This document shows positions 17,746-27,145 of a stretch of DNA of 64,000 bases, piece by piece (positions within the stretch are counted from its first letter, which is position 1; the number at the start of each line of letters is the position of its first letter). The DNA is from Martinezella multihospitum (GTDB lineage Bacteria > Pseudomonadota > Alphaproteobacteria > Rhizobiales > Rhizobiaceae). The stretch is taken from the NCBI RefSeq assembly GCF_900094585.1, contig NZ_FMAG01000002.1, forward strand, positions 698,007 to 762,006, read 5' to 3'. Both the position numbers and the translations under genes were made by a program. Under the pieces are notes generated by a model. It searched no databases. It was given only the letters and a program-made list of their open reading frames with translations, and had not been told where the DNA came from.

Positions 17746-19149
17746 TCAGTCTTCGTCTTCCGCGCGCTTGAGCGCGCCCTTCGAACCAGCAATGCGCGCC
17801 ACCAGATCCGGCAGGCTGTCGATCTCGCTCCAGCGTCCGCCGTTGACCTTTGGCAGATCGGCGGAAGCGGCAGGCAGGACGGCCGCGGAAAACCCCAGCT
17901 TCTCGGCTTCCTTGAGGCGCTGGGACGTGTGCGCAACCGGCCGGACGGCGCCCGACAGGCTGACTTCGCCGAAATAGACGCAATCGGCGGGCAGAGCAAG
18001 ACCAGCCAAGGAGGAAACCAGTGCAGAAGCGACCGCAAGGTCCGCTGCCGGCTCGGAAATGCGGTAACCGCCGGCAATATTGAGGTAAACATCGTGCTGG
18101 CCGAGCCTGACGCCGCAATGCGCCTCCAGAACGGCGAGAATCATCGACAGCCGCGCCGAGTCCCAGCCGACGATGGCGCGGCGTGGCGTGCCAAGCGATG
18201 TCGGTGCGACCAGCGCCTGCACTTCCACCAGCACCGGACGCGTGCCCTCAATGCCGGCAAAGACGGCCGCACCGGGCGATTTTTCGTTGCGCTCTCCGAG
18301 GAAGAGTTCGGACGGGTTCGGCACGTCGCGCAGGCCCGCATCGGACATTTCGAACACGCCGATCTCGTCGGTGGGGCCGAAGCGGTTCTTCACCGTGCGC
18401 AGGATGCGGTAATGATGGCCGCGATCGCCTTCGAAATAGAGGACGGCATCGACCATATGCTCGACGACGCGCGGCCCGGCGATCTGACCGTCCTTGGTGA
18501 CGTGGCCGACCAATACCATGGCCGTGCCAGTCTGCTTGGCGAAACGGATCATCGCCTGCACGCCGGTGCGCACCTGCGTGACCGTGCCGGGCGCGGACTC
18601 GGCAAGCTCGCTCCACAGCGTCTGGATGGAATCGATGATGACGAGATCCGGCCGCTTGCCTTCCGCGAGCGTCGCCAGAATATCCTCGACATTGGTTTCG
18701 GCGGCGAGCATGACTTCGGTATCGGCCGCCTTCAGCCGCTGGGCACGCAAGCGCACCTGCGCCACGGCTTCTTCACCCGATACATAGACGATCTTGTGTC
18801 CTTGCCGGGCGAGGGCGGCGGCAGCCTGCATCAGCAGCGTCGACTTGCCGATGCCGGGATCGCCGCCGACGAGAACAGCCGAGCCCCGCACGAAGCCGCC
18901 GCCGGTGGCGCGATCGAGCTCGGATATGCCGGTATGGATGCGCGGCGCTTCTTCGATCTCACCCGAAAGCGAAGTCAACGCGACCGGCTTTCCCTTCCTC
19001 GGCGTCTTGGCCGGTCCGCCGCCGATCCCGCCCATCGGATCTTCCTCGACGATGGTATTCCATGCGCCGCAACTGTCGCACTTGCCCACCCAGCGATTGT
19101 GGACGGTACCGCAGTTCTGGCAGATGAATTGTGTACGGGCTTTAGCCAT
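17746..19149 (-). CDS. radA: DNA repair protein RadA (Sms)
   Basis: The protein has 467 residues. A four-cysteine zinc finger (C10, C13, C24, C27) leads. The RecA-like ATPase follows, with Walker A GGDPGIGKST (95-104) and the RadA-specific VKNRFGPTDEIG motif near residue 255. The C-terminal third is the Lon-like domain (DLAVASALVSSLAG region). RadA is a DNA-dependent ATPase and helicase that helps branch migration during recombination. It ends 91 bases before cvpA on the same strand, so the two may share a transcript. The upstream 151 bases separate it from the divergent LysE gene. Confidence 0.96.
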   Translation of the reverse strand: MAKARTQFICQNCGTVHNRWVGKCDSCGAWNTIVEEDPMGGIGGGPAKTPRKGKPVALTSLSGEIEEAPRIHTGISELDRATGGGFVRGSAVLVGGDPGIGKSTLLMQAAAALARQGHKIVYVSGEEAVAQVRLRAQRLKAADTEVMLAAETNVEDILATLAEGKRPDLVIIDSIQTLWSELAESAPGTVTQVRTGVQAMIRFAKQTGTAMVLVGHVTKDGQIAGPRVVEHMVDAVLYFEGDRGHHYRILRTVKNRFGPTDEIGVFEMSDAGLRDVPNPSELFLGERNEKSPGAAVFAGIEGTRPVLVEVQALVAPTSLGTPRRAIVGWDSARLSMILAVLEAHCGVRLGQHDVYLNIAGGYRISEPAADLAVASALVSSLAGLALPADCVYFGEVSLSGAVRPVAHTSQRLKEAEKLGFSAAVLPAASADLPKVNGGRWSEIDSLPDLVARIAGSKGALKRAEDED

Positions 19150-19300
19150 CGGATGCTGTTCTCAAAGTTCGAATGCTCGCTTTTCGCAGCGAATCGCTTG
19201 GGCTGTCAGATAATGTCTTTCCCGGCCTATCAAAACTAATGATTTCCGTATCAACGGCGATCGTGTCAGCTTTTATGCCGGGTTTTATGGATGATGATCG

Positions 19301-19936
19301 ATGTTTGACTATTCGCTTGCGCACTGGATCGGGTTTCTGTCAGCTGCAATTCTCCTCAATCTGTCGCCGGGGCCGGATATCGCCTTCATCCTCGGTCACA
19401 CGATCAGAAGCGGCATGCGCTCGGGCTTCGCAGCGCTATTCGGCATCTGGAGCGGTGCGTGCCTGCATGTGCTGATGGCGGCCGCCGGCCTGTCGGCGAT
19501 CCTCGCCGCTTCGGCGCTGGCTTTCTCGACGGTCAAATGGGTCGGTGCCGCCTATTTGATCTGGCTCGGCATCCAGGCGCTGCGCTCGAAAGGCGACGGC
19601 GCGTGGATCAAGGAGGCGGGCAAGAGCCTGTCCTTTGGCCGCATCTATCGGCAGGGAATCATGGTCTCGCTGCTCAATCCGAAGGTCGCGATCTTCTTCC
19701 TGGCTTTCCTGCCGCAATTCGTCGTCGAAGGTGCCGGCCCGGTCTGGGCGCAGCTTCTGTTGCATGGCAGCCTGATCATCGTCGTCGCCGCCTTCATCGA
19801 GCCGCCGCTGATCCTGCTCGGCGGCCGCCTGAGCGAAGCGCTCAGACGCAATCGCAGCTTCGGTCTGTGGCTCGACCGCGGTCTCGGCACGCTGTTCGTC
19901 GCCCTTGGCGTCCGGCTGGCGATCAGCGCCCGCTAA
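19301..19936 (+). CDS. LysE-family translocator (amino acid or homoserine lactone exporter type)
   Basis: The protein has 211 residues and about six hydrophobic segments. The N-terminus FLSAAILLNLSPGPDIAFIL contains the LSPGPD signature of LysE/RhtB exporters, and SLLNPKVAIFFLAFLPQF is the second conserved region. Family members export amino acids or their derivatives from the cytoplasm, but the substrate here is unknown. The ribosome binding site is weak (GGATGATGATCG). It diverges from radA and converges on alr with 21 bases between stop codons. Confidence 0.9.
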   Translation: MFDYSLAHWIGFLSAAILLNLSPGPDIAFILGHTIRSGMRSGFAALFGIWSGACLHVLMAAAGLSAILAASALAFSTVKWVGAAYLIWLGIQALRSKGDGAWIKEAGKSLSFGRIYRQGIMVSLLNPKVAIFFLAFLPQFVVEGAGPVWAQLLLHGSLIIVVAAFIEPPLILLGGRLSEALRRNRSFGLWLDRGLGTLFVALGVRLAISAR

Positions 19937-19957
19937 ATATTTCGAGGAGTAGCTGGG

Positions 19958-21121
19958 CTATTCCTCGGTCTCTTCCGAGATATACCGTCGCTCGTGCCGC
20001 AGACCCATGCTTGTCAGCATCTCATAGCCGATCGTGCCTGCGGCCTTTGCGGCCTCGTCGACCGAGATGTTGTTGCCGAAGAGTTCGACGTAATCGCCGG
20101 CGCGGGCCAGGTTTTCCGGCAGGTCGGTCACGTCGAAAATGGTGAGGTCCATGGTGATGCGGCCGGCAACAGGCACCTTGTGCCCGGCAATGAAGCCATG
20201 GCCGCCGGCAATGCCGGTCTGGCGCAGCGGCACGCCGGCGCTCGACTGGCTGCGCATGTAGCCGTCTGCATAACCTGCAGAGACGATCGCCAGCCGGCTG
20301 TCGCGGGTCAAATGCAGCGCGCGGCCGTATCCCACGGTCTCGCCGGCCTTGACGGCGCGTGTCTGGATAATCCGCGCTTCGGCCGTTGCCACCGGCCGCA
20401 TCGGATTGGCCATGCCGGGAACGGCTTCGCCGCCATAGGTCGCGATGCCGGGGCGGGTGAGATCGAAATGATAGTCCGATCCGAGGAAGATGCCGGCTGA
20501 ATTGGCGAGGCTGGCTTCGATGCCCTCGAAAGCAGTGCTAACCTTACGGAAGGCCTCAAGCTGCTGCCTGTTCATCGCATTGGATGGGTCGTCGCCGCAG
20601 GCAAGATGGCTCATGACGAGAACCGGCGCGAAGCTTGCCGGGCGCGAGACGTCATCGGCGAGCGCGATCGCATCGTCCATCGGTAGGCCGAGCCTGTTGA
20701 AGCCGGTGTCGACCTGCAGCGCGCAGGGATAATCGCCATAATCAGACAGAACCGACATCCAGAAAGTGAGTTGCTCTTCGGAAGCGATGACCGGTACGAG
20801 GTCGTTTTCGAAAAACCGACGCTCCATGCCCGGCCAGATGCCGCTCAAGACGAAGATGCGCGCCTCGGGGGCGTAGAGCCGTAGGGTCGCGCCTTCATCC
20901 GCGGTGGCGACGAAGAAATCGCGCGCGCCTGCCGAATAAAGCGTTTCGCCGACATCCTCGATCCCGAGCCCATAGGCATCGGCCTTGACGACCGCCGAGG
21001 TCCGCGCCTTGCCCGAACGATGGGCCAGGTCGCGCCAGTTTTCGACGAGCGCGCCAAGGTCGACCGTCAGCCGCAGACCGGCGAAAGCAAAGGCATCATC
21101 GTCATCGAAATTGTCTGTCAT
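19958..21121 (-). CDS. alr: Alanine racemase
   Basis: The protein has 387 residues and converts L-alanine to D-alanine for peptidoglycan. The PLP-binding Lys46 lies in VVKADAYGLG. The second catalytic residue, the Tyr of SAGYADGYMR, lies near residue 270 in the C-terminal beta domain. Substrate-binding HFDLTRPGIATYG is also present. AGGCGG lies a few bases before the ATG. It follows dnaB on the same strand, but a good terminator lies between them, so it may depend on its own promoter within about 100 bases or on read-through. Confidence 0.95.
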   Translation of the reverse strand: MTDNFDDDDAFAFAGLRLTVDLGALVENWRDLAHRSGKARTSAVVKADAYGLGIEDVGETLYSAGARDFFVATADEGATLRLYAPEARIFVLSGIWPGMERRFFENDLVPVIASEEQLTFWMSVLSDYGDYPCALQVDTGFNRLGLPMDDAIALADDVSRPASFAPVLVMSHLACGDDPSNAMNRQQLEAFRKVSTAFEGIEASLANSAGIFLGSDYHFDLTRPGIATYGGEAVPGMANPMRPVATAEARIIQTRAVKAGETVGYGRALHLTRDSRLAIVSAGYADGYMRSQSSAGVPLRQTGIAGGHGFIAGHKVPVAGRITMDLTIFDVTDLPENLARAGDYVELFGNNISVDEAAKAAGTIGYEMLTSMGLRHERRYISEETEE

Positions 21122-21135
21122 GGAACCGCCTGAAC

Positions 21136-21169
21136 AAGAAAATGGCCGGAGATGATTTGGCTCCGGCCA
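21136..21169 (-). terminator. Terminator after dnaB
   Basis: An 8-bp stem (GGCCGGAG/CTCCGGCC, arms 21161-21168 and 21144-21151) with a 9-base loop is followed by ATTTTCTT on the minus strand. It sits in the 112-base gap between dnaB and alr. Confidence 0.8.
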
Positions 21170-21233
21170 GGATACTGGTCATCAATGAAAAGAAAAAGTG
21201 TTGCGGCGCACGGATGCACCGCAAAGCGCCTTC

Positions 21234-22730
21234 TCAATGTTCCTCGTATTGAAGGAACGAGGAGTCGGCGAGATCGGCAAAGCGGGTGAATTCCGACTGG
21301 AAGGCGAGCTTCACCGTGCCCGTCGGCCCGTGGCGCTGCTTGGCGATGATCACGTCGGCCGTACCCTTCACCCGGTCGAACAGGGCTTCCCATTCCGCAT
21401 ATTTCGGGTCGTTCGGGTCGCGCGGCTCCTGGTTCTTCACATAATATTCCTCGCGGAACACGAAGAGCACGACGTCGGCGTCCTGTTCGATCGAGCCGGA
21501 TTCGCGCAGGTCCGAAAGCTGCGGACGCTTGTCGTCGCGGCTTTCGACCGCACGTGAGAGCTGCGAGAGCGCGATGATCGGAACGTTGAGCTCCTTGCCG
21601 AGCGCCTTCAAGCCGGTAGTGATCTGAGTGATTTCCTGGACGCGGTTCTCGTTTGATTTGCCCGAGCCGGTCATGAGCTGGACGTAGTCGACCACCAGAA
21701 CGTCGAGGCCGCGCTGACGCTTCAGCCGCCGCGCCCGCGCTGACAGCTGGGCAATCGAGATGCCGCCCGTCTGGTCGATATAGAGCGGTACCTTCTGCAT
21801 CATCATCGAGCAGGCCACCAGCTTCTCGAAATCGGCGTCGTTGATGTCGCCGCGGCGGATCTTTGACGATGAGACCTCCGTCTGCTCGGAGATGATACGG
21901 GTAGCGAGCTGTTCGGACGACATTTCCAGCGAGTAGAAGCCGACGACGCCGCCGTTCTTGGCTTTGGTCGAACCATCCGCCTGCACTTCGCCCTCGAAGG
22001 CAGCCGCGATATTATAGGCAATGTTGGTGGCAAGCGAGGTCTTGCCCATGCCGGGACGGCCGGCAAGGACGATCAAGTCGGAGCGCTGCAGGCCACCCAT
22101 CTTGCTGTCGAGCGAATGAATGCCCGTGGAGATGCCGGAGAGGCCGCCGTCGCGCTCCTTGGCGACTGCCGCCATGTCGATCGCCAGCGCCACGGCATCG
22201 TTGAAGGACTGGAAACCGCCGTCGTAGCGGCCATTTTCCGCAAGTTCGAACAGCCGGCGCTCGGTATCTTCGATCTGCGTCTGCGGCGGCATGTCGAGCG
22301 GCGCGTCATAGGCGATGTTGACCATGTCTTCGCCGATGGTGATCAGCGCGCGGCGCAGCGCCAGATCGTAGATGGCGCGGCCGTAGTCTTCCGCATTGAT
22401 GATCGACACGGCTTCGACGGCGAGACGCGCGAGATACTGCGCGACCGTCATGTCCCCGACCTTTTCGTCCGCCGGCACGAAGCTCTTGATCGTTACCGGG
22501 TTGGCGGTCTTGCCCATGCGGATGATGTCGCCGGCCACCTCGAAGATCTTCCGGTGCAGCGGCTCGTAGAGATGGATCGGCTTCAGGAAGTCGGAGACGC
22601 GGTAATAGGCATCGTTGTTGACGAGGATGGCGCCGAGCAGAGCCTGTTCCGCCTCAATGTTATTGGGCGCTTCGCGATAATGCTGGTCGGCGGGAGCAAT
22701 GGCGGCGAGCTTTCGCGCAGCTTCGTTCAT
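21234..22730 (-). CDS. dnaB: Replicative DNA helicase DnaB
   Basis: The protein has 498 residues from MNEAARKLAAIAP; an ATG five codons upstream is possible, but GAGATGGAAA fits the downstream start better. The N-terminal domain (about 20-150, NNIEAEQALLGAILVNNDA) and the RecA-type C-terminal domain are both present. Walker A GRPGMGKTS lies near residue 225 and Walker B LDVLVVDYVQLM near residue 330, followed by LSQLSRAVE and the arginine-rich C-terminal segment. DnaB is the hexameric helicase that unwinds DNA at the replication fork. I see no intein and no frameshift. Confidence 0.97.
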   Translation of the reverse strand: MNEAARKLAAIAPADQHYREAPNNIEAEQALLGAILVNNDAYYRVSDFLKPIHLYEPLHRKIFEVAGDIIRMGKTANPVTIKSFVPADEKVGDMTVAQYLARLAVEAVSIINAEDYGRAIYDLALRRALITIGEDMVNIAYDAPLDMPPQTQIEDTERRLFELAENGRYDGGFQSFNDAVALAIDMAAVAKERDGGLSGISTGIHSLDSKMGGLQRSDLIVLAGRPGMGKTSLATNIAYNIAAAFEGEVQADGSTKAKNGGVVGFYSLEMSSEQLATRIISEQTEVSSSKIRRGDINDADFEKLVACSMMMQKVPLYIDQTGGISIAQLSARARRLKRQRGLDVLVVDYVQLMTGSGKSNENRVQEITQITTGLKALGKELNVPIIALSQLSRAVESRDDKRPQLSDLRESGSIEQDADVVLFVFREEYYVKNQEPRDPNDPKYAEWEALFDRVKGTADVIIAKQRHGPTGTVKLAFQSEFTRFADLADSSFLQYEEH

Positions 22731-23079
22731 TTTCCATCTCTTCATGCTTTAGGGTGTCGACTGGTTTGCGACGATCCGATGTCATGGTCAACCGTGCAAA
22801 TGGGCGTCCACCCGGAGTGGAGCAAATAGGCTCGGCCTATCAACGTTTTTCCACTCGTCCACAGGGACAGATTTCCGCCACGTAAAAAATCTCTTGTGGC
22901 CACTTTGCAACGAAAGGATCGACACACGAATCACATATGCAAACCATCCGTGGGGAATATTTTAGCCGGGTCTTTCGCCGTGTACATCAATTGTTGCGGC
23001 TATCATGCTTGAAAAGCTGGGAAAATCCGGGTATTCCCTTTGAATTAGGGTAGGATGCTAATAGTATAAAGTTGCAATA
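22731..23079. other. Divergent intergenic region between dnaB and marR
   Basis: This 349-base, relatively AT-rich stretch holds the promoters of dnaB (left) and of the marR efflux operon (right) and no gene. A small palindrome ATAGGC-tcg-GCCTAT lies at 22826-22840. The last 45 bases before marR contain TTGAAT, then AGTATA after 17 bases, a plausible weak promoter at about 23041-23070, overlapping the site where MarR proteins usually bind their own promoter. Confidence 0.5.
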
Positions 23080-23523
23080 ATGCCAGGTGCGCCATCAAGA
23101 CAAGAACTTTTCGACGACCTTTCTGCGTTCAATCGCAAGCTGAGGGCGGCTTTTGACGCCCTCGTTCGCGAACACGGCATGACTCTCTCCCGCGCAAGGG
23201 TTTTTCGCAAGCTCTCCCGCCGGGACGGAATCAACCAGAGGGAGCTTGCCGACGAGCTGGAGCTGGAAACGCCGACGCTCGTGCGCATCCTCGATGCGAT
23301 GGAGGCGCAGAACTTCATCGAGCGCCGCGCCGCGGTATCCGATCGCCGCGCCAAGCAGATCTTCATGACGGAATCCGGAAAAGTCGTAGCTGCCGAGGTC
23401 GAGGCTCTTGCCACCGGTGTACGCGCGGATATCTTGGAGGGGATTTCGGACGAGGATGTCGGCATGGCGCTGAAGGTTATTCGTGCCATGACTGCCAATC
23501 TACAGAATATCGGCAAATCATGA
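23080..23523 (+). CDS. MarR-family transcriptional regulator
   Basis: The protein has 147 residues with a winged helix-turn-helix in the middle: LSRRDGINQRELADELELETPTLVRILDAME is the recognition region, followed by the wing RRAAVSDRRAKQIFMT. MarR proteins bind as dimers to palindromes and commonly repress the adjacent efflux genes until a phenolic or other ligand binds. The gene is nine bases upstream of the MFS exporter gene and clearly leads its operon. The ribosome binding site is poor. Confidence 0.92.
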   Translation: MPGAPSRQELFDDLSAFNRKLRAAFDALVREHGMTLSRARVFRKLSRRDGINQRELADELELETPTLVRILDAMEAQNFIERRAAVSDRRAKQIFMTESGKVVAAEVEALATGVRADILEGISDEDVGMALKVIRAMTANLQNIGKS

Positions 23524-23531
23524 GGTAGTGC

Positions 23532-25178
23532 ATGAGCGGTGAGCCTGGTCCGGTCGCCAATGCGGAAGCCAACGCCGTCCCACCCGCTCCACCGCCTATG
23601 CCGGGCTGGAAAGTGCCGCTCTATATTGCGGCATCCGTCATGTTTTTCCTGACCCAGGGTCTGGGTCTCAATCTTGCCTTTGCCAATCTTACGCAGATCC
23701 AGGGAACCATTGCGGCGACAACCACAGAGTCGGCGTGGCTCTCTGCCGCTTATATGGCACCCAATGTCAGCCTCGCCATCGCGCTGGTGAAGATCCGCCT
23801 CCAATATGGCGTGCGCAATTTCGCCGAGGTCAGCATTCTCGGCTTCGTACTCGCCTCGCTGCTCAATCTCTTCGTCTCCGATCTTCATTCGGCGATCGTC
23901 GTCCGCTTCCTGAGCGGGATTGCCGGCGCGCCGCTATCGACGCTCGGCTTCCTCTATATGCTGGAGGCTTTCGAGCCGGCGAAGAAGATGACGATCGGCG
24001 TCAGCCTGGCGATGATGAACACGCTGCTTGCTGCCCCCATCACCCGCCTCGTATCGCCCTCGCTGCTGGATTATGGCGAATGGCGCGGCCTCTACACGCT
24101 GGAGATGGCATTGGCGCTGCTGGTCATGCCGATCATCTATCTGTTGCCGCTGACGCCGCCGCCGCGCGTCAAGGTCATCGTCCTGGGCGATATCTTCAGC
24201 TATCTTCTTGTCGCGATCGGTTTCGGCTGTCTGGCGGTCGCCCTGTCGGTCGGGCGCCTCTATTGGTGGCTGGAGGTGCCGTGGCTCGGGGTCGTCTTGG
24301 CGATTGCCGTTGCGTCCCTGACCGTTGCGATCGTCGTCGAGTTAAGACGCTCGACGCCTTTGATCGACGTTCGCTGGCTGCTTCGGCCGGAAATTCTGCA
24401 TCTGACGGCGATCCTTCTGATCTTCCGCATCATTGCCGCCGAGCAGACCTCGGTCATCATGACTTTCTACCAGAATGCCGTCGGACTGCTCTACGATCAG
24501 CTCTCCATGCTGTATTGGATCATCCTCGCTTTCTCGATCATCGGCGGTCTCATCTGCACCGTGTTCATGAGCTATGGCTTCAGCTGGCAGATCCAGTTCG
24601 TCGCGCTCATCCTGATGGGCGTGGGCGCGCTGATGGATTCGCAGGTGACGAACCTGACCCGTCCCGAGCAGATGTATCTCAGCCAGGCGCTGGTCGCGGC
24701 CGGCGCGGCTCTCTTTTTGCCGCCATCCATGTCAGTGGGTTTCAAGGAGGCTATATCCAAAGGGCCGCCTTATCTCGTGACCTTCTTCGTCGTCTTCACC
24801 TTCACGCAAAGCATCGGCGGCCTCGTCGGCTCGGCCTTCTACGGCACGCTGATCACCATCCGCGAGAAGTTCCATTCGGCTGTCCTGACCGAGCGCGTGC
24901 TGCTGACCGATCCGCATGTGGCCGAACGCGTCAGCCAGCTTTCATCCTCCTATGGCAAAGTCATTGGTGACAGCGCGCTTCTGAAGGGAGAGGGGATGGC
25001 GCTGCTCGGCGCGCAGGTCAGCCGCGAGGCCAACATGCTTGCCTATGGAGACGCGTTCTTCGTCGCCGCCGTGATCGCCTTCCTTTCTCTTGCCGGCCTG
25101 TCCATCCATGTTCTCTTCCGCTTCGTCAGGGCTCGCCTGGCCGACGATCGGCGGGAGGTCGCGACATCTAACCCATGA
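23532..25178 (+). CDS. MFS efflux transporter, DHA2/EmrB type
   Basis: The protein has 548 residues with about fourteen hydrophobic segments, as in the DHA2 drug:proton antiporters. A Pro-rich cytoplasmic N-terminus (about 1-28) precedes the first helix. TTTESAWLSAAYMAPNVSLA fits the family's helix 1-2 region. EmrB-type carriers pair with an HlyD-family adaptor and an outer-membrane channel to expel hydrophobic compounds. Here the adaptor gene follows 17 bases downstream, and no TolC gene is present in the window. Expression is probably controlled by the MarR protein just upstream. The compound is unknown. Confidence 0.9.
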   Translation: MSGEPGPVANAEANAVPPAPPPMPGWKVPLYIAASVMFFLTQGLGLNLAFANLTQIQGTIAATTTESAWLSAAYMAPNVSLAIALVKIRLQYGVRNFAEVSILGFVLASLLNLFVSDLHSAIVVRFLSGIAGAPLSTLGFLYMLEAFEPAKKMTIGVSLAMMNTLLAAPITRLVSPSLLDYGEWRGLYTLEMALALLVMPIIYLLPLTPPPRVKVIVLGDIFSYLLVAIGFGCLAVALSVGRLYWWLEVPWLGVVLAIAVASLTVAIVVELRRSTPLIDVRWLLRPEILHLTAILLIFRIIAAEQTSVIMTFYQNAVGLLYDQLSMLYWIILAFSIIGGLICTVFMSYGFSWQIQFVALILMGVGALMDSQVTNLTRPEQMYLSQALVAAGAALFLPPSMSVGFKEAISKGPPYLVTFFVVFTFTQSIGGLVGSAFYGTLITIREKFHSAVLTERVLLTDPHVAERVSQLSSSYGKVIGDSALLKGEGMALLGAQVSREANMLAYGDAFFVAAVIAFLSLAGLSIHVLFRFVRARLADDRREVATSNP

Positions 25179-25195
25179 GGATATGAAATAGCTCC

Positions 25196-26263
25196 ATGTC
25201 GAGGCTCGTTCGCTCCCCAATCGAAGTCATCGCCGTTCTCGCCGGTGTCGGCGGCGTCATGCTGGTGCTCTACGCCTGGCATCTGCCGCCGTTCAAGACC
25301 GCGGTCGAGACCACAGACGATGCCTATGTCAAAGGCTATGTCACGACCATCAGCCCGCAGGTCAGCGGCTATATCACCGATGTGCCGATCAAGGACTACA
25401 AGCTCGTCAAAGAGGGCGATGTGCTCGCCCAGATCGATAATCGCATCTATAAACAGAAGGTGGCGCAGGCGCACGCAACGCTGGATGGACAGAAGGCCGC
25501 ACTCGCCAATTCGCAGCAGCAGGAGCAGGCTGCCAAGGCCGGCATCGTCTCCAGCCAGGCGCAGATCGACAGCGCCAATGCTGCGCTGAAGCGTGCCCAG
25601 CTTGCCTTCGATCGCGTCACGACACTGGTCTCCAGAGGTGTCTCGACCACGAGCGATTCCGAACAGGCGCAGGCGACGCTGCAGCAGGCAGAGGCATCGG
25701 TCAATCAGGCAAAGGCAGCTCTCGATGTCTCCCAGCAGAACCTGACGACGATCATCGTCAACCGTGCCTCGCTGGAAGCGGGTGTCAGCGGTGCGGAAGC
25801 GGCGGTGCAGCTTGCCGATATCGATCTCGACAATACGACCATCAGGGCGCCGCAGGACGGCCGCGTTGGCGAAATCGGCGTGCGTCTTGGCCAATATGTG
25901 ACGCCCGGCACGCAGCTGATGAACCTCGTGCCGAAGGACGTCTGGGTCATTGCCAATTTCAAGGAAACGCAGCTTGACGGCATGAAGCTCGATCAGCCCG
26001 CCACGATCTCCGTGGATGCGCTCGGGCATCGCGAGATCAAAGGCCGCATCCAGCGCTTTTCTCCGGCCGCAGGCTCGGAATTTGCCGTCATCAAGCCCGA
26101 CAACGCCACAGGCAATTTCACCAAGGTGGCCCAGCGTCTCGGTGTCAGGGTCAAGATCGAGGATGGGCAGCCTCTGGCGGATCAGCTGGCGCCCGGCATG
26201 TCCGTCGTCGTTTCGATCGACAAGGATTCGGCTCCATTGCCGGAGATCAAGAATAACGACTGA
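25196..26263 (+). CDS. HlyD/EmrA-type membrane fusion protein
   Basis: The protein has 355 residues. One N-terminal membrane anchor (about 10-30) is followed by a biotinyl-lipoyl-like half (DDAYVKGYVTTISPQVSGYI), a long Gln/Ala-rich coiled-coil hairpin (about 90-195), and the return half (TIRAPQDGRVGEIGVRLGQYV). This is the standard order for EmrA-type adaptors, which link the inner-membrane pump to an outer-membrane channel. GAGG precedes the ATG by 15 bases, so the ribosome binding site is distant. It ends the marR-MFS-HlyD operon. No clear terminator follows on the plus strand; a palindromic repeat comes next. Confidence 0.92.
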   Translation: MSRLVRSPIEVIAVLAGVGGVMLVLYAWHLPPFKTAVETTDDAYVKGYVTTISPQVSGYITDVPIKDYKLVKEGDVLAQIDNRIYKQKVAQAHATLDGQKAALANSQQQEQAAKAGIVSSQAQIDSANAALKRAQLAFDRVTTLVSRGVSTTSDSEQAQATLQQAEASVNQAKAALDVSQQNLTTIIVNRASLEAGVSGAEAAVQLADIDLDNTTIRAPQDGRVGEIGVRLGQYVTPGTQLMNLVPKDVWVIANFKETQLDGMKLDQPATISVDALGHREIKGRIQRFSPAAGSEFAVIKPDNATGNFTKVAQRLGVRVKIEDGQPLADQLAPGMSVVVSIDKDSAPLPEIKNND

Positions 26264-26323
26264 CCCAGGCGTTTGCCTCATCTTTTGCAGGCAGGAGAAG
26301 GCGTCATCATCGCTCATCATCCG

Positions 26324-26471
26324 CCCTCGTGGTTCGAGACGGCCCTTGGGCCTCCTCAGCATGAGGGCTAATCTCTTGCGCAAGATAGAACATGTTGACC
26401 CCGTGCCATGCCAGGGCGCACTCCATCCTCCCCTTGAGGCACGAAGCCTCGAAGGGCGAGGATGGCCCTGG
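26324..26471. repeat. Rhizobial palindromic intergenic repeat
   Basis: Two nested dyads are visible. The first runs from CCCTCGTGG (26324) to CATGAGGG (26367). The second runs from CCAGGGC (26411) to GCCCTGG (26471) and encloses CATCCTC/GAGGATG and CCTTGAGG/CCTCGAAGG arms. The layout matches the mosaic repeats common between rhizobial genes. It lies between the efflux operon and the end of the rplI operon, which converge. Confidence 0.7.
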
Positions 26472-26483
26472 TGTTTCGGCCAA

Positions 26484-26514
26484 CAAAAAAAGCCTGGGTC
26501 CCAAGACCCAGGCT
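26484..26514 (-). terminator. Terminator of the rpsF-rplI operon
   Basis: A perfect 10-bp stem (AGCCTGGGTC/GACCCAGGCT, arms 26491-26500 and 26505-26514) with a 4-base loop is followed on the minus strand by a run of seven T. It is one of the clearest terminators in the window, 32 bases beyond the rplI stop codon. Confidence 0.95.
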
Positions 26515-26546
26515 TCATCATTCGCACTATTGCGAAAGCTTGAAGA

Positions 26547-27125
26547 TCAAGCTTCTTCGTCGCCGTCGCGGTCAGCTTCCGGATCGAAGAAGTCTTCCGG
26601 ACGCAGGGCGTCTTCGTCAACGCCGTAGATGGCGTCGGCGGAGGTGAGGGTTTCACCCTTGGCCTGACGCTCGGCTTCTTCGGCGGAACGAGCAACGTTC
26701 AGCTGGACGTGGATTTCGACTTCGGCGTGAAGTGCGATGGCAACGTCGTGCAGGCCGATGGACTTGATCGGCGTGTTCAGGTGAACCTGGCTGCGGCCGA
26801 TGTTGAAGCCTTCTGCGGCCAGGATTTCGACAACGTCACGGGCAGCAACCGAACCGTAGAGCTGGCCGGTTTCGCCAGCCGAGCGGACGACGATGAAGGA
26901 CTTGCCGCCGAGAACGTCGGCAACCTTCTGTGCTTCGCTCTTGCGCTCGAGGTTACGGGCTTCGAGCGTTGCGCGCTCGGCTTCGAAACGAGCTTTGTTG
27001 GCGGCGTTGGCGCGCAGCGCCTTGCCGAGCGGCAGCAGGTAGTTACGGGCAAAGCCGTCGCGAACCTTGACGGTTTCGCCCATCTGGCCGAGCTTGGAGA
27101 TGCGTTCGAGGAGAATGACTTCCAT
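26547..27125 (-). CDS. rplI: 50S ribosomal protein L9
   Basis: The protein has 192 residues from [19 protein letters not shown], behind AAGGAAC. The N-terminal domain has the L9 signature [21 protein letters not shown] long connecting helix (about 40-75) joins it to the C-terminal rRNA-binding domain. Compared with the usual length of about 150, there is an extra acidic tail (about 168-192: many Asp and Glu, ending GDEEA), a feature I associate with alphaproteobacterial L9. It follows the DUF2232 gene by 20 bases and ends the operon. Confidence 0.97.
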   Translation of the reverse strand: MEVILLERISKLGQMGETVKVRDGFARNYLLPLGKALRANAANKARFEAERATLEARNLERKSEAQKVADVLGGKSFIVVRSAGETGQLYGSVAARDVVEILAAEGFNIGRSQVHLNTPIKSIGLHDVAIALHAEVEIHVQLNVARSAEEAERQAKGETLTSADAIYGVDEDALRPEDFFDPEADRDGDEEA

Positions 27126-27145
27126 TTTCGTTGTTCCTTTCGATA

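Noticed and set aside
22731..23079. Replication origin next to dnaB
   Set aside because: The gap is AT-rich, but I found no cluster of DnaA boxes, and dnaB is not normally beside the origin in this group.
25043..26695. 550-codon open frame on the minus strand
   Set aside because: It is antisense to the HlyD gene and the end of the MFS gene and also crosses the palindromic repeat. Its composition is that of a shadow frame.
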